From Syncephalis fuscata (taxonomy: Eukaryota; Zoopagomycota; Zoopagomycetes; Zoopagales; Piptocephalidaceae), in the NCBI GenBank assembly GCA_025786725.1, contig JAHLTZ010000001.1:868001-932000 (forward strand): a stretch of DNA of 64,000 nt, read 5' to 3'. The notes under the pieces were generated by a model. That model did no database searches, was not told the origin of the DNA, and saw only the letters and a list, made by a program, of their open reading frames with translations. Shown here in pieces: positions 32,454 through 42,663 of the stretch (position 1 is the stretch's first letter; each line of letters opens with the position of its first letter). The position numbers were made by a program, and so were the translations under genes.

Positions 32454-34579
32454 AGTAATAGTGCGTATTTAAAAGTTAGGAGCAATCAATACGATAGCTA
32501 GAAACGAATAAGTTTAATGCGACGAGAAATAGCGTCGAAAAAAGCTGTATATCTTAAAGCGTAATGGGGCAGTAAGCAGTGACACTGATGCAACAGATAA
32601 AAATATCAAAAAATACTAGTTATACCAGTTAGGTTGTTTGTTAAAGGCAAATATTTCAAAATAGTTCGTACACGTAAAGTTACGCTTATACAAACGATGC
32701 ACTAAAAAGAAGTTAAGACGAGGCGCAAGGTAGCAAATAGAAAAGAGTAGCAGTAATAATGTTAATTCGACTATGGCATGGACGTCGCCTTTTATTGTTG
32801 CCAGAAGTCGTAGCAATAACGCTGAGAAGGTATCTACACAGCATTGTTGCAATAACAGGTAAGAACGTGAATACTACCATGTAGAGATAGAATAATTATC
32901 ATAGGCAAAGGCAGCATCAAAAATCATCTATTTTGGGGCAAGTGAAGCAAACTATAGACGCCAAGAAATGCCATAGAATTCCGACTTATTCAAAGTTATT
33001 GAGTAATATTGAAAAAAAATTTGGTACACAGTGTGTTTTATCTTTTTCTTTTTTGGCAAAAAAGACGCATCGCTAGTGCCAAGAAATGACATTAACCAGT
33101 ATTTCATGTCAACTGCATGCTATGTTATGCAGTTCAATAAAAAAAAAGAACCAGTTAGGATGGAATAATAAATATGCTAATAATTAATTAATGGTCAAGT
33201 TGAATATTAATTCTTTTCAGTGGGAGATTTAGTTATTAAAATTGCATACAAATAAATTAATGCCACTAGTTTGAGATTAATTTTTAAAATATAGGCAACA
33301 TCAAATAGGTGGTACAAGTAAGCGGATAAGCATAAGGTACTTACTGTGTTTTTATTGCAGCCTTTAATATTATCATTGGATTAATTAAGTGCCAATGTTC
33401 AGTGAATTGCCTTAATCAAGAGCAAAGACAGTTATTAATAGATAAGCTAATGAATTGTCTGCTGCTGCAATTACCAGACTATTAGACTATGGCGTTACTA
33501 ATATGTAATGAAATATTTAAAATGTATACTTCGTTGGTTATTCGCTAGCAAACAAGGAGTGCTATTCAATAAACAGCACCAAACTATAGCTATTTACATT
33601 TGTGCTAGAATAGCAGCTGGTTCAACAGCTATATCAGCACATGGGCTGACACAGTCCCTAGTAGTAACACCATGCTGGTTCAAGAGAACCTGTGCGATCA
33701 TAACAGGCAACCAGTGTTTAAACAAGATAGATACTTCTCCTTATCGCCAAGTATCATGACGATGACTTGGTCAAACATGTGGCGTTTTGGCTTAAGTAGC
33801 GCAGCACAGCCAATGATTTTGTAAACATTCTCAAGGACACCATCACTTATGGAATAGTTTAGAATGACATCAGTGAGATTATACACATGAATTCGATTGC
33901 GATAAAATACAATAAAACTACCAATATTTGTACAAACATATAGAATGTAAAACGCCACCTAACGCTAATCTTCTATCATATCTTACTTTTTGTCTCTCTA
34001 TTATCAAGCCAATAGTTAAACTATATCCACGCTGGTGTGAAACATAAATAATCACCTTGAATTCTTGGCACCAGTACTTTTGAAACATTTAATTTAAAAA
34101 ATTGGAAAATGCATTGTTTTTAGTTTTAATTAGAAAAATACATTGTTTTAAAATTTACCATAATAAATTCTTCTTTTTTTAGTTTATTATAATAAATTTA
34201 AGAGCAATGTATTTTTATAATCAGAATTAAAAACGGTGTATTTTTCAAATTTTCTACTATTAATGCGTATCATTAATTAATAGCAGTTTCACTTTTAAGA
34301 TTTTCACTCTATTACATCTAGTTTATTTATCTTAGCTTCATAAAGGCATTGCCGTAGATATTATAACATGAGACAAAATTAGTATATTTGTGGCTATTAA
34401 CGCATTATGGTTATAAGCATTTATAATGTTATATTATTTTTTTCATTCGTTGTCGCCTATCATTGCTCAACTTGCCTATTTTATGCTAAAAATAATAACA
34501 CGTGCTAGCCTTTCAATTGCGTACCCATTCGTCATCAGTATTCATTGCTGTTTCGTATCTATAACAATTATATCGCAAC
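32454..34579. other. Gene-free region with a foldback element and a hydrophobic ORF
   Basis: Upstream of the LEA2-like gene the plus strand is A-rich for about 400 bases. A minus-strand ORF without an ATG start at its head (33698-33958) encodes aromatic/hydrophobic residues that read somewhat like an exon of a membrane protein (YILYVCTNIGSFIVFY), but no splice partners are clear. An imperfect palindrome follows at 34098-34254. The last 150 bases are the T-rich promoter side of the aldo-keto reductase gene at 34580. Confidence 0.4.
34098..34254. repeat. AT-rich foldback (long imperfect inverted repeat)
   Basis: Arms of about 73 bases (34098-34170 and 34181-34254) are reverse complements with scattered mismatches, separated by a T-rich loop of 10 bases (TTCTTTTTTT). 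Matching blocks include TACATTG, TTTTAATT and AATTTA..ATAATAAA. It could be a remnant of a MITE-like element or a structured 3' region; no coding content and no clear target-site duplication. Confidence 0.65.
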
Positions 34580-35694
34580 ATGAGCTTATATTCTTTCAAT
34601 ATTCCTAAACGTCAGCTTGGCAAAAATGGCCCATTACTGCCGGCCATTGGACTGGGCTGCATGGGCATGTCTCCTGGATCCTATGGAAATAATAAAGTGT
34701 ACTCCAACATATCACTAGCAGACTTGCCAGTCGACGTAAACGACGAAACCACTGCATCGGCTCTGGCCACGCTTACTCGCGCATTTGAAGCTGGATGTAC
34801 CTTTTGGGATACGGCCGTGAGTAATATAACTTGTATACGTCACAATGGTACTAATTATCTACACTAGAATGCATATGGTTTTGGCCATAACGAAAAATTG
34901 ATTTCACATGTGTTAAAAAAGCATCGAGATCAAGTGTTTATTTGTACAAAGTTTGCCATTCGCATGTTTATGGATGGTCGCCGTACCGTCTGTGCCGAAC
35001 CAAGTTATATCCGCCAGTGCTGTGAAGAAAGTCTTGCTCGTCTTGGTGTAGACTGCATTGATTTGTATTACCAGCATCGTGTTGACCCCAATGTGCCAAT
35101 CGAAACGTCGGTTGGTGCTATGGCCGAGCTTGTACGTGAAGGTAAGGTGAAGTACATTGGCTTGTCAGAATGCTCGGCCGAAACGCTACGTCGTGCCCAT
35201 AAGGTTCATCCCATTGCAGCCGTGCAAGTCGAATATAGCCCATGGACTCGTGACATTGAAACAAATGGACTACTTGATGCCTGTAAAGAGCTCAATATAG
35301 CACTAGTTGCATACGCACCACTTGGCCGAGGCTTCTGACCGGCAATATCCGCACCGTAGATGATATTCCTCCTGGTGATCGTCGTCATTATATTCCACGT
35401 TTTGAAAAAGAAGCTATTGAAAAGAACCTAGCACTTGTTGATGCATTTCGTCGTATGGGCGAGAAAAAAGGATGCACTGCCAGTCAGCTATGTTTAGCAT
35501 GGGTGCTAAAACAATGGGATGGCATCTTTGTTATTCCTGGCACTAAGCGTGTCAAGTATCTGGAAGAAAATCTTAGTGCCAGTAATGTTGTAGTGACCGA
35601 TGAAGATGACAAGGAGCTGCGTGAATATATTGAAGACATTGGTGTTACAGGTGAAAGATACAATGAAGCAGGTTTGAATATGGTCAATATTTAA
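34580..35694 (+). CDS. Aldo-keto reductase (AKR13-like), copy 1, with one-base frameshift
   Basis: NADPH-dependent carbonyl reductase family. Exons 34580-34816 and 34868-35694, intron 51 bases (donor GTGAGT, acceptor CTAG). The opening KRQLGKNGPLLPAIGLGCMG is typical of the YakC/pyridoxine-dehydrogenase-like group. All four catalytic residues are visible (Asp in WDTA, Tyr in NAYG, Lys in CTKF, His in YYQHR). Frame is lost after APLGRGF at about 35335: copies 2-4 have one more T there (GGCTTCTTGACC or GGCTTTCTGACC against GGCTTCTGACC). The following 120 codons are still open in the shifted frame and end normally, so the copy is either a fresh pseudogene or carries a base error. Corrected length would be 354 residues. 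The part from about residue 33 to the start of exon 2, including the intron, is almost identical to copy 4 at 56792. Confidence 0.85.
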
Positions 35695-36470
35695 TCTATT
35701 ACATTGTAACTTGTGTGCAATATAAATAAATGGGTTTATCATTGTAATTATGCCATTTAAGTATGAATATTCGATAATCTTCAATATGATATTAGCAAAG
35801 AACGTTAACTTTACCAATATTTTATTAGCATTATTTGTATTAATTACTAAATAACGAATCAGATAATATATTATTAAATAAAACAACAGTTACATCATAA
35901 TATGATTAGTATCATTTCTTTCTTCGTCAGCTCATTCCTTTCTATATTATCCTATGCTTTAATAAACACGCTTTATTAATAAAAGCACATGTCCATTATA
36001 ACTTTTTACAAAAGCGCACATACTATTATTCTATCACCAATATCTATACACTCTATTTGTTTATTTATTTTGTATCTATATCACTTTGCTAACCTGCAGT
36101 TACATTGCAGCATAAGTATAAAATAAACCAAGATAATAGATGTCGCTTAAATTAAATCATACCCAAAGATGATGATATAGAATATTAGGGCATAAAAATT
36201 ACTTTATTTTAGTTAAATTAAAACAAGTATAGCAACTATCCCGGTTGTTAATAAGTTATGGTGTTTATTTTAAAGTTATAGTATAATTTTTATTAGCCAG
36301 AGCTTGTTGTACATCATAATCAATGCCGTTGTGTAACCATAGCACTGTTTGCTCTACGTCATCAGTTCAGCGATGACGCGTTTATTGCTATTAAACAGAG
36401 GGCTATATGCCTTTATCTGCTCTTTTCATTCGTAACTTTGCACCTATTGATTGTTTAGCAAACCAGCATC
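35695..36470. other. Intergenic AT-rich region
   Basis: About 775 bases between the aldo-keto reductase and the MIF-like gene. The first 40 bases are partly shared with the sequence after copy 4 (TGCAATATAAATAAA near 35716 and 57922), a probable 3' end signal. No ORF of note. The 60 bases before 36471 are T/C-rich and should hold the MIF-like promoter. Confidence 0.5.
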
Positions 36471-36815
36471 ATGCCAGTACTTAACATTAACACCAATGTT
36501 CAAATAAAGGACGAGGAACAGCTGATGCAAGAGGCAACTGAGATTATATTTACTGAGCTGGACAAGCCAAAGAAATATATCCTAATTCATGTCAATTCAA
36601 ATCAAAAAATGCTTTTTGCCGGCACTCATGATCCGGCAGTCAATGCTCGCCTCCTTTCCTTGGGAACCGTAGAGCCTGAGGCAAACAAGCGAGTATCGGC
36701 TCGTCTTTGTGCAATCTTTGAAAAACATACCGGTGCCACTGGTGACCGTATGTACATCGAATTCACAGATCCTGGCTATGCCAACCTTGGATATAATCAT
36801 TCCACTTTTGGATAA
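36471..36815 (+). CDS. Macrophage migration inhibitory factor (MIF)-like tautomerase
   Basis: Unspliced, 114 residues, the usual size of the family. It begins MPVLNINTNV, so removal of Met would expose the catalytic Pro1. The Lys region is present (DKPKKYILIHV, compare KPPQYIAVHV in animals), as are a central LLSLGTVEPEANK segment and the C-terminal signature ANLGYNHSTFG (animals: ANVGWNNSTFA). Family members are trimers with tautomerase activity on keto-enol substrates. The CxxC pair that gives animal MIF its redox activity is absent here (AVNAR at that place), leaving one Cys at residue 80. No signal peptide; animal MIF is also leaderless. Its natural substrate in fungi is not established. 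Neighbours give no firm clue. Confidence 0.9.
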   Translation: MPVLNINTNVQIKDEEQLMQEATEIIFTELDKPKKYILIHVNSNQKMLFAGTHDPAVNARLLSLGTVEPEANKRVSARLCAIFEKHTGATGDRMYIEFTDPGYANLGYNHSTFG

Positions 36816-38974
36816 ACTTTATTTGAACAATAAACTGTCCACTTGACCATCACACAAATATGGTTAATAATATAAAAGAAGGCCGAAGCATGACGTTGCT
36901 CAATATAAAAACAAAAATAAGCAACACTGGAAGGCAGTAATAGTTAACATGGTAAAAAAAAGCCTATGCCCTTTTTTAAAAGTTAGTATTATTAAAAATA
37001 AACACAGTGCATAATGTAAACAGCAACACTAACACTACATACCTAAATATCTATGTAAGAATAACAGTTGATTAAATACTAAGCAGTTTGAAGTAAAAAT
37101 AAGCAAATATTTATTACATAGCAGTGCCAGTTGTCTTACCATAGTAAACAGCCGATTATAAGAGCGTACACGGCTATTTGTGCTATACCGTCTTTGTCCG
37201 CACAATAACACATAGTTCAATAAAACATAACAATGCTTACCTGTAACTTCAAAGAAACGGTAAATGCTTCAGATGTAGACTGATAGAACATAGCCAGAAA
37301 CTGACAAACAGCAAACCGCCACAAACATTGACACCAGTTACAGTACCGGCTCAGGACAATTAGTGCAATAATTAGAATGTAAATAAAGCACCGTACAAGC
37401 ACCGCTAGCTACATACTAAGCAGTATGCTATGGAAGACGCTGGCAATTAAACGACAGCATATACACCAATGTCGTTCATAGATTACAGAGCTGTAGCCGT
37501 TAGTGATAATGATCAAATAGCAAATTTGCTTAAATATACTACAGTCTACAAAGTTAACGTGTTAGATCTTGCATTAGTTGTTGCATTTGAAAACGCCAAT
37601 GTTTAGAAAGAAATGGTGTGAGCAGAATGTTAGGTAGTGGAATCAAACAAAGAAGGTACTTGGTAGAGAAGTACAGCGCATATAGCCATCACAGTCCTCG
37701 TATTGATAGCTGTGCACATACAGTAATAGCAACAGTAGCAACTCGCGCTGTTGTACTGGCGCTGAAGACTTACTTAGCGACTATACTAGCAGTTTGATCT
37801 ACTAATATTGGTGGTGTATGCATACAGCAGCTGTACCTGAAGACTGTGCTGGCTATATGCCGCCAGAATCACTGTATACGCTGTTTTTGCTAGAGAATGC
37901 CACCACAGATCGTACTGACAGCAGCTTGTACCGGCTCGACAGTAGTAGATCACACTGCCACTGTTGAAATAGTAAAGCTGTTGCTAGCTGACCTGTAGTG
38001 GCAATCTATAGCAAAACATAGCATATGCTTAACACAATATAAAAACAAGCCACAAAGGCACTTATTGTGTCAAAGAAGTTGTCAATACCAATAAGCAGAG
38101 TAAATAAAGTGATTTGCATAAATGTCAGATTGCAAAAGAGCAAGGCAAGAATGTAAATAGTATTTGTACTTAATTAGTATTAGGCAACTACTGATGCTAG
38201 CAAGGCAGCATATATAAAAGGTAAAAGTATATGTACTGGATACGTGCCGTCAAGTGTAAAGAAAGAGAAAGGACAGTGATGACGTAGATTATGTGCTGTA
38301 TTGTTAATATATGTGAAGTGATAATAGTGATGTCATTTGATACCAAACTACTCATTTTCATAGAACATGTTGTCAGTAAATAGTGAATATATTAAAAATA
38401 GATGCTATTTAGTGTTAAATAGCATTTTTAGTCATATTATTTTAAAATTTGATACTATTGAATAATGAATTATCTATTGCTGAATTTCTGCATACTCAAA
38501 CTATTAGCTAAAGTAATTGATTTACGCTCTTGTTAATGTTTTTTGTTTACGTATATTATTTTGGAAAAGAACAGTGTGCTAAAAAATAATAACTAATAAT
38601 GCACAGCTTTGTAGAGTAAATACCTATTGCTCTTTACTTATCATACAATAAAGATAAAGTTTATACTGATTATTAATGATTACATTCCAGTTTTCAAATT
38701 ACGAATCTAATGTCAACAGCAATTTATACGTTATGGATAAAAAACGGATGCATTGAGCTACGCGAGTAGAAGTGAATATAGTTAATAAAGTCAAAGTGTT
38801 TAGTTCATTATTTATAAACACGTTTATAGGCGTATGCTTTAATTTGGTTATGCTTATGTTAACAAAGAACTCAATTAAGCAAATAATGCTTTAATGCAAA
38901 TATTAAATGGCCAGCGTTGTTTAAATTGCTATAATTTATTAATCGATGGCATATAAAGCCAAGACTAGAATAAA
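36816..38974. other. Decayed repeat copies of a small membrane-protein family
   Basis: No intact gene. Two stretches read on the minus strand look like relics. The first (37035-37402) has a hydrophobic ORF (VRCFIYILIIALIVLS) ending at a GTAAGC donor. The second (37690-38370) is a degenerate copy of the element at 51248-51830, sharing AAAGAAAGAGAAAG, TACAATACTATTTACATT-like and TACTGTTGA-like blocks, with in-frame stops. The front of the second copy (about 38330-38370) also matches 63870-63915 in reverse complement (CCAAACTACTCATT, ATAGAACAT). The remainder is AT-rich. Confidence 0.45.
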
Positions 38975-41900
38975 CTATCTGCGACGATAGCCACGATATC
39001 TTGAATTTCCATTCACTGGATTGCTAGATCCGTATGAACCATGTTGAGATGTTGGTGGTGGTGAGTATCCACCATATGGATAGGCTGGATAGCTAGGCAC
39101 GTATGGACTAGGCTGAGGTACTGGTGCTTGCGGATATCCGCTAGGTGGGTAGGATGGATAGCTAGGCGTATATGGCGGTACTGGTTTTTGTGCTGGCTTA
39201 GCTGGAACTGGCTTAGGCGGCTCTGGAGCTGGTACTGGCTTAGGCGGCTCTGGAGCTGGTACTGGCTTAGGCGGCTCTGGTGCTGGTACTGGTGGAGCTG
39301 GTGCTGGCTTAGGCGGCTCTGGTACTGGAGCTGATGGGGCTGGTACTGGCTTAGGCGGCTCTGGTGCTGGTACTGGTGGAGCTGGTGCTGGCTTAGGCGG
39401 CTCTGGTGCTGGTACTGGTGAAGCTGGTGCTGGCTTAGGCGGCTCTGATGCTGGTGCTGGCTTAGACGGCTCTGGTACTGGAGCTGGTGGAGCTGGTACT
39501 GGCTTAGGCGGCTCTGGTGCTGGAGCTGGTGGGGCTGGTGCTGGCTTAGGCGGCTCTGGTGCTGGAACTGGTGGAGCTGGAGCTGGCTTAGGCGGCTCTG
39601 GTACTGGAGCTGGTGGAACTGGTACTGGCTTAGGCGGCTCTGGTGCTGGAGCTGGTGGGGCTGGTACTGGCTTAGGCGGCTCTGGTGCTGGTACTGGTGG
39701 AGCTGGTGCTGGCTTAGGCGGCTCTGGTACTGGAGCTGATGGGGCTGGTACTGGCTTAGGCGGCTCTGGTGCTGGTACTGGTGGAGCTGGTGCTGGCTTA
39801 GGCGGCTCTGGTACTGGTGGAGCTGGTACTGGCTTAGACGGCTCTGGTGCTGGTACTGGTGGAGCTGGTGCTGGCTTAGGCGGCTCTGATGCTGGTGCTG
39901 GCTTAGACGGCTCTGGTACTGGAGCTGGTGGGGCTGGTACTGGCTTAGACGGCTCTGATGCTGGTACTGGTGGAGCTGGTGCTGGCTTAGGCGGCTCTGG
40001 TGCTGGTACTGGTGGAGCTGGTGCTGGCTTAGACGGCTCTGGTACTGGTGGAGCTGGTACTGGCTTAGACGGCTCTGGTGCTGGTACTGGTGGAGCTGGT
40101 GCTGGCTTAGGCGGCTCTGGTGCTGGTACTGGTGGAGCTGGTGCTGGCTTAGGCGGCTCTGGTGCTGGTACTGGTGAAGCTGGTGCTGGCTTAGGCGGCT
40201 CTGATGCTGGTGCTGGCTTAGACGGCTCTGGTACTGGAGCTGGTGGAGCTGGTGCTGGCTTAGGCGGCTCTGGTACTGGAGCTGGTGGAGCTGGTACTGG
40301 CTTAGACGGCTCTGGTACTGGAGCTGATGGGGCTGGTACTGGCTTAGGCGGCTCTGGTGCTGGTACTGGTGGAGCTGGTGCTGGCTTAGGCGGCTCTGGT
40401 GCTGGTACTGGTGAAGCTGGTGCTGGCTTAGGCGGCTCTGATGCTGGTGCTGGCTTAGACGGCTCTGGTACTGGAGCTGGTGGAGCTGGTACTGGCTTAG
40501 GCGGCTCTGGTGCTGGAGCTGATGGGGCTGGTACTGGCTTAGGCGGCTCTGGTGCTGGTACTGGTGGAGCTGGTGCTGGCTTAGGCGGCTCTGGTGCTGG
40601 TACTGGTGGAGCTGGTGCTGGCTTAGGCGGCTCTGATGCTGGTACTGGTGAAGCTGGTGCTGGCTTAGGCGGCTCTGATGCTGGTGCTGGCTTAGACGGC
40701 TCTGGTACTGGAGCTGGTGGAGCTGGTGCTGGCTTAGGCGGCTCTGGTACTGGAGCTGGTGGAGCTGGTACTGGCTTAGACGGCTCTGGTACTGGAGCTG
40801 ATGGGGCTGGTACTGGCTTAGGCGGCTCTGGTGCTGGTACTGGTGGAGCTGGTGCTGGCTTAGGTGGAACTGGTATTGGAGCTGGAACTGGCTTAGGTGG
40901 TTCTGGTACTGGTACTGGCTTAGGCGGTACTGGCTTAGGTGGAGCTGGTGCTGGTACTGGTGGAGCTGGTGCTGACTTAGGTGGTATTGGAGCTGGTGAA
41001 GCTGGTATTGGCTTAGGTGGTATTGGAGCTGGTGGAGCTGGTACTGGCTTAGGTGGTATTGGAGCTGGTGGAGCTGGTACTGGCTTAGGTGGAGCTGGTA
41101 TTGGAGCTGATGGAGCTGGTACTGGCTTAGGTGGTATTGGAGCTGGTGGAGCTGGTACTGGCTTAGGTGGAGCTGGTATTGGAGCTGATGGAGCTGGTAT
41201 TGGAGCTGGTGGAGCTGGTATTGGAGCTGGTGGAGCTGGAACTGGCTTAGGTGGTTCTGGTACTGGTACTGGCTTAGGCGGTACTGGCTTAGGTGGAGCT
41301 GGTACTGGAGCTGGTGGAGCTGGTGCTGGCTTAGGTGGTATTGGAGCTGGTGGAGCTGGAACTGGCTTAGGTGGAGCTGGTATTGGAGCTGGTGGAGCTG
41401 GTACTGGCTTAGGTGGAACTGGTATTGGAGCTGGTGGAGCTGGAACTGGCTTAGGTGGTTCTGGTACTGGTACTGGCTTAGGCGGTACTGGCTTAGGTGG
41501 AGCTGGTGCTGGTACTGGTGGAGCTGGTGCTGACTTAGGTGGTATTGGAGCTGGTGAAGCTGGTATTGGCTTAGGTGGTATTGGAGCTGGTGAAGCTGGT
41601 GCTGGCTTAGGTGGTATTGGAGCTGGTGGAGCTGGAACTGGCTTAGGTGGAGCTGGTATTGGAGCTGGTGGAGCTGGAACTGGCTTAGGTGGAGCTGGTG
41701 CTGGTACTGGTGGAGCTGGTGCTGACTTAGGTGGTATTGGAGCTGGTGAAGCTGGTATTGGCTTAGGTGGTATTGGAGCTGGTGGAGCTGGAACTGGCTT
41801 AGGTGGAGCTGGTACTGGAGCTGGCGGAGCTGGAACTGGCTTAGGTGGAGCTGGTATTGGCTTAGGTGGTGTTGGTGCTGGCTTAGGTGGTACTGGCACT

Positions 41901-42663
41901 GGAGCTGGAGCAGGCTTAGGTGGCGCTGGCACTGGTCTAGGTGGCGGCGGTGCTGGCCTTGGTGGGATTGGTTTAGGTGCCGGTGGATGATGTGGTGGTG
42001 GGGCAGGCCTGGATGGGGGAGGACGATGTGGATGTGGCGGTATTGGATTTTTTGAATGAGATGGAACTAGATGATGTAAAGCTGGTTTATGTTTATCATG
42101 ATCAGAAGTCAAGCTAGCAAAATTGACGCTATTTACGGCATCATTAGTTTCGTTAATATTTTCATCAAACTGCGTTTGCATAAAATTAGCATTTGTTTCG
42201 TCGTTTACTTCATCAATTAGTGTATTAACTTCTGACTGAGCACCATTATCGTCTGAAATATCACTTTTTAAATTAACGTGCTTGTTGGTTTGAATAGTTT
42301 TAGCATTTTCATCTAAATGGCTATGAGTTACACTGCTGTTATTTAGGTATATTCCTTACCAGTAGAACCATCGTTATTATCAAGATCTTTATTAGATTTC
42401 GGCGTATTATGTAATTCTCCGCTGATTTTTTTGCCATTTGGGCCTTCAATGGTCCAGAAAGTAACGTCGTCGTCCCTGTTTCCTTGTTGATTGTCAGGAA
42501 CGCTATTAGTTTTAAAATGCCATCCTAAAAAGGAAACATCAATATCTTTGGATTGGTTTGTTGATGTGTCTTGATTAGTAGGCGGTGCGCCTGAAACAGA
42601 TAAAACACTGTTTGTTGCCGCTGCAAGTAATGCAGCCGCAAATATTATACGCTTACTAAGCAT
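38975..42663 (-). CDS. Secreted proline-rich repeat protein, about 1213 residues
   Basis: Two exons, 42360-42663 and 38975-42312, joined by a 47-base intron (donor GTAAGG, acceptor TTTAG) that keeps phase. Signal peptide: [25 protein letters not shown]. Then a folded-looking or acidic stretch ([22 protein letters not shown]), an acidic Asn/Asp/Glu-rich linker, a His/Pro-rich part (PPHPHRPPP), and from about residue 200 a long P-x-P array. The array has two parts: first [12 protein letters not shown]-type units with Lys but few acids, then regular 14-residue [14 protein letters not shown] units in which Glu and Lys alternate. The C-terminus is Tyr/Pro/Ser-rich ([15 protein letters not shown]) and ends RYRGYRRR. 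Such composition suits an extracellular, extensin-like rod in wall or matrix (inference). The array on the plus strand also gives a Trp-rich shadow ORF that I reject. Repeat number may be collapsed or wrong in assembly. Confidence 0.85.
39200..40860. repeat. 42-base minisatellite inside the proline-rich gene
   Basis: On the plus strand units read GGCTTAGGCGGCTCTGG followed by TGCTGGTACTGGTGGAGCTGGTGCT with small variants; one full unit is 42 bases and encodes 14 residues on the minus strand. Some blocks repeat at a higher order: the pair [15 protein letters not shown] and [11 protein letters not shown] recurs several times with the same neighbours, as expected from unequal exchange of multi-unit segments. 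Confidence 0.85.
40861..41960. repeat. Second, more varied Pro/Ala/Lys repeat block
   Basis: Plus-strand units are shorter (GGTGGAGCTGGTATTGGAGCTGG, GGCTTAGGTGG). They encode [12 protein letters not shown]-like steps with Ile, and three copies of a longer composite that contains [10 protein letters not shown] and [13 protein letters not shown]. Codon choice differs from the first block (GGTGG against GGCGG), so the two arrays expanded separately. Confidence 0.8.

Noticed and set aside
39128-39334. Plus-strand Trp/Leu/Arg-rich ORF in the proline array
   Set aside because: Antisense reading of the repeat; composition follows from the GGT/GGC units and it is not an independent protein.
39200-41960. 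Regularly spaced repeats resembling a CRISPR array
   Set aside because: Units are contiguous coding repeats without unique spacers, in a eukaryotic gene with an intron.
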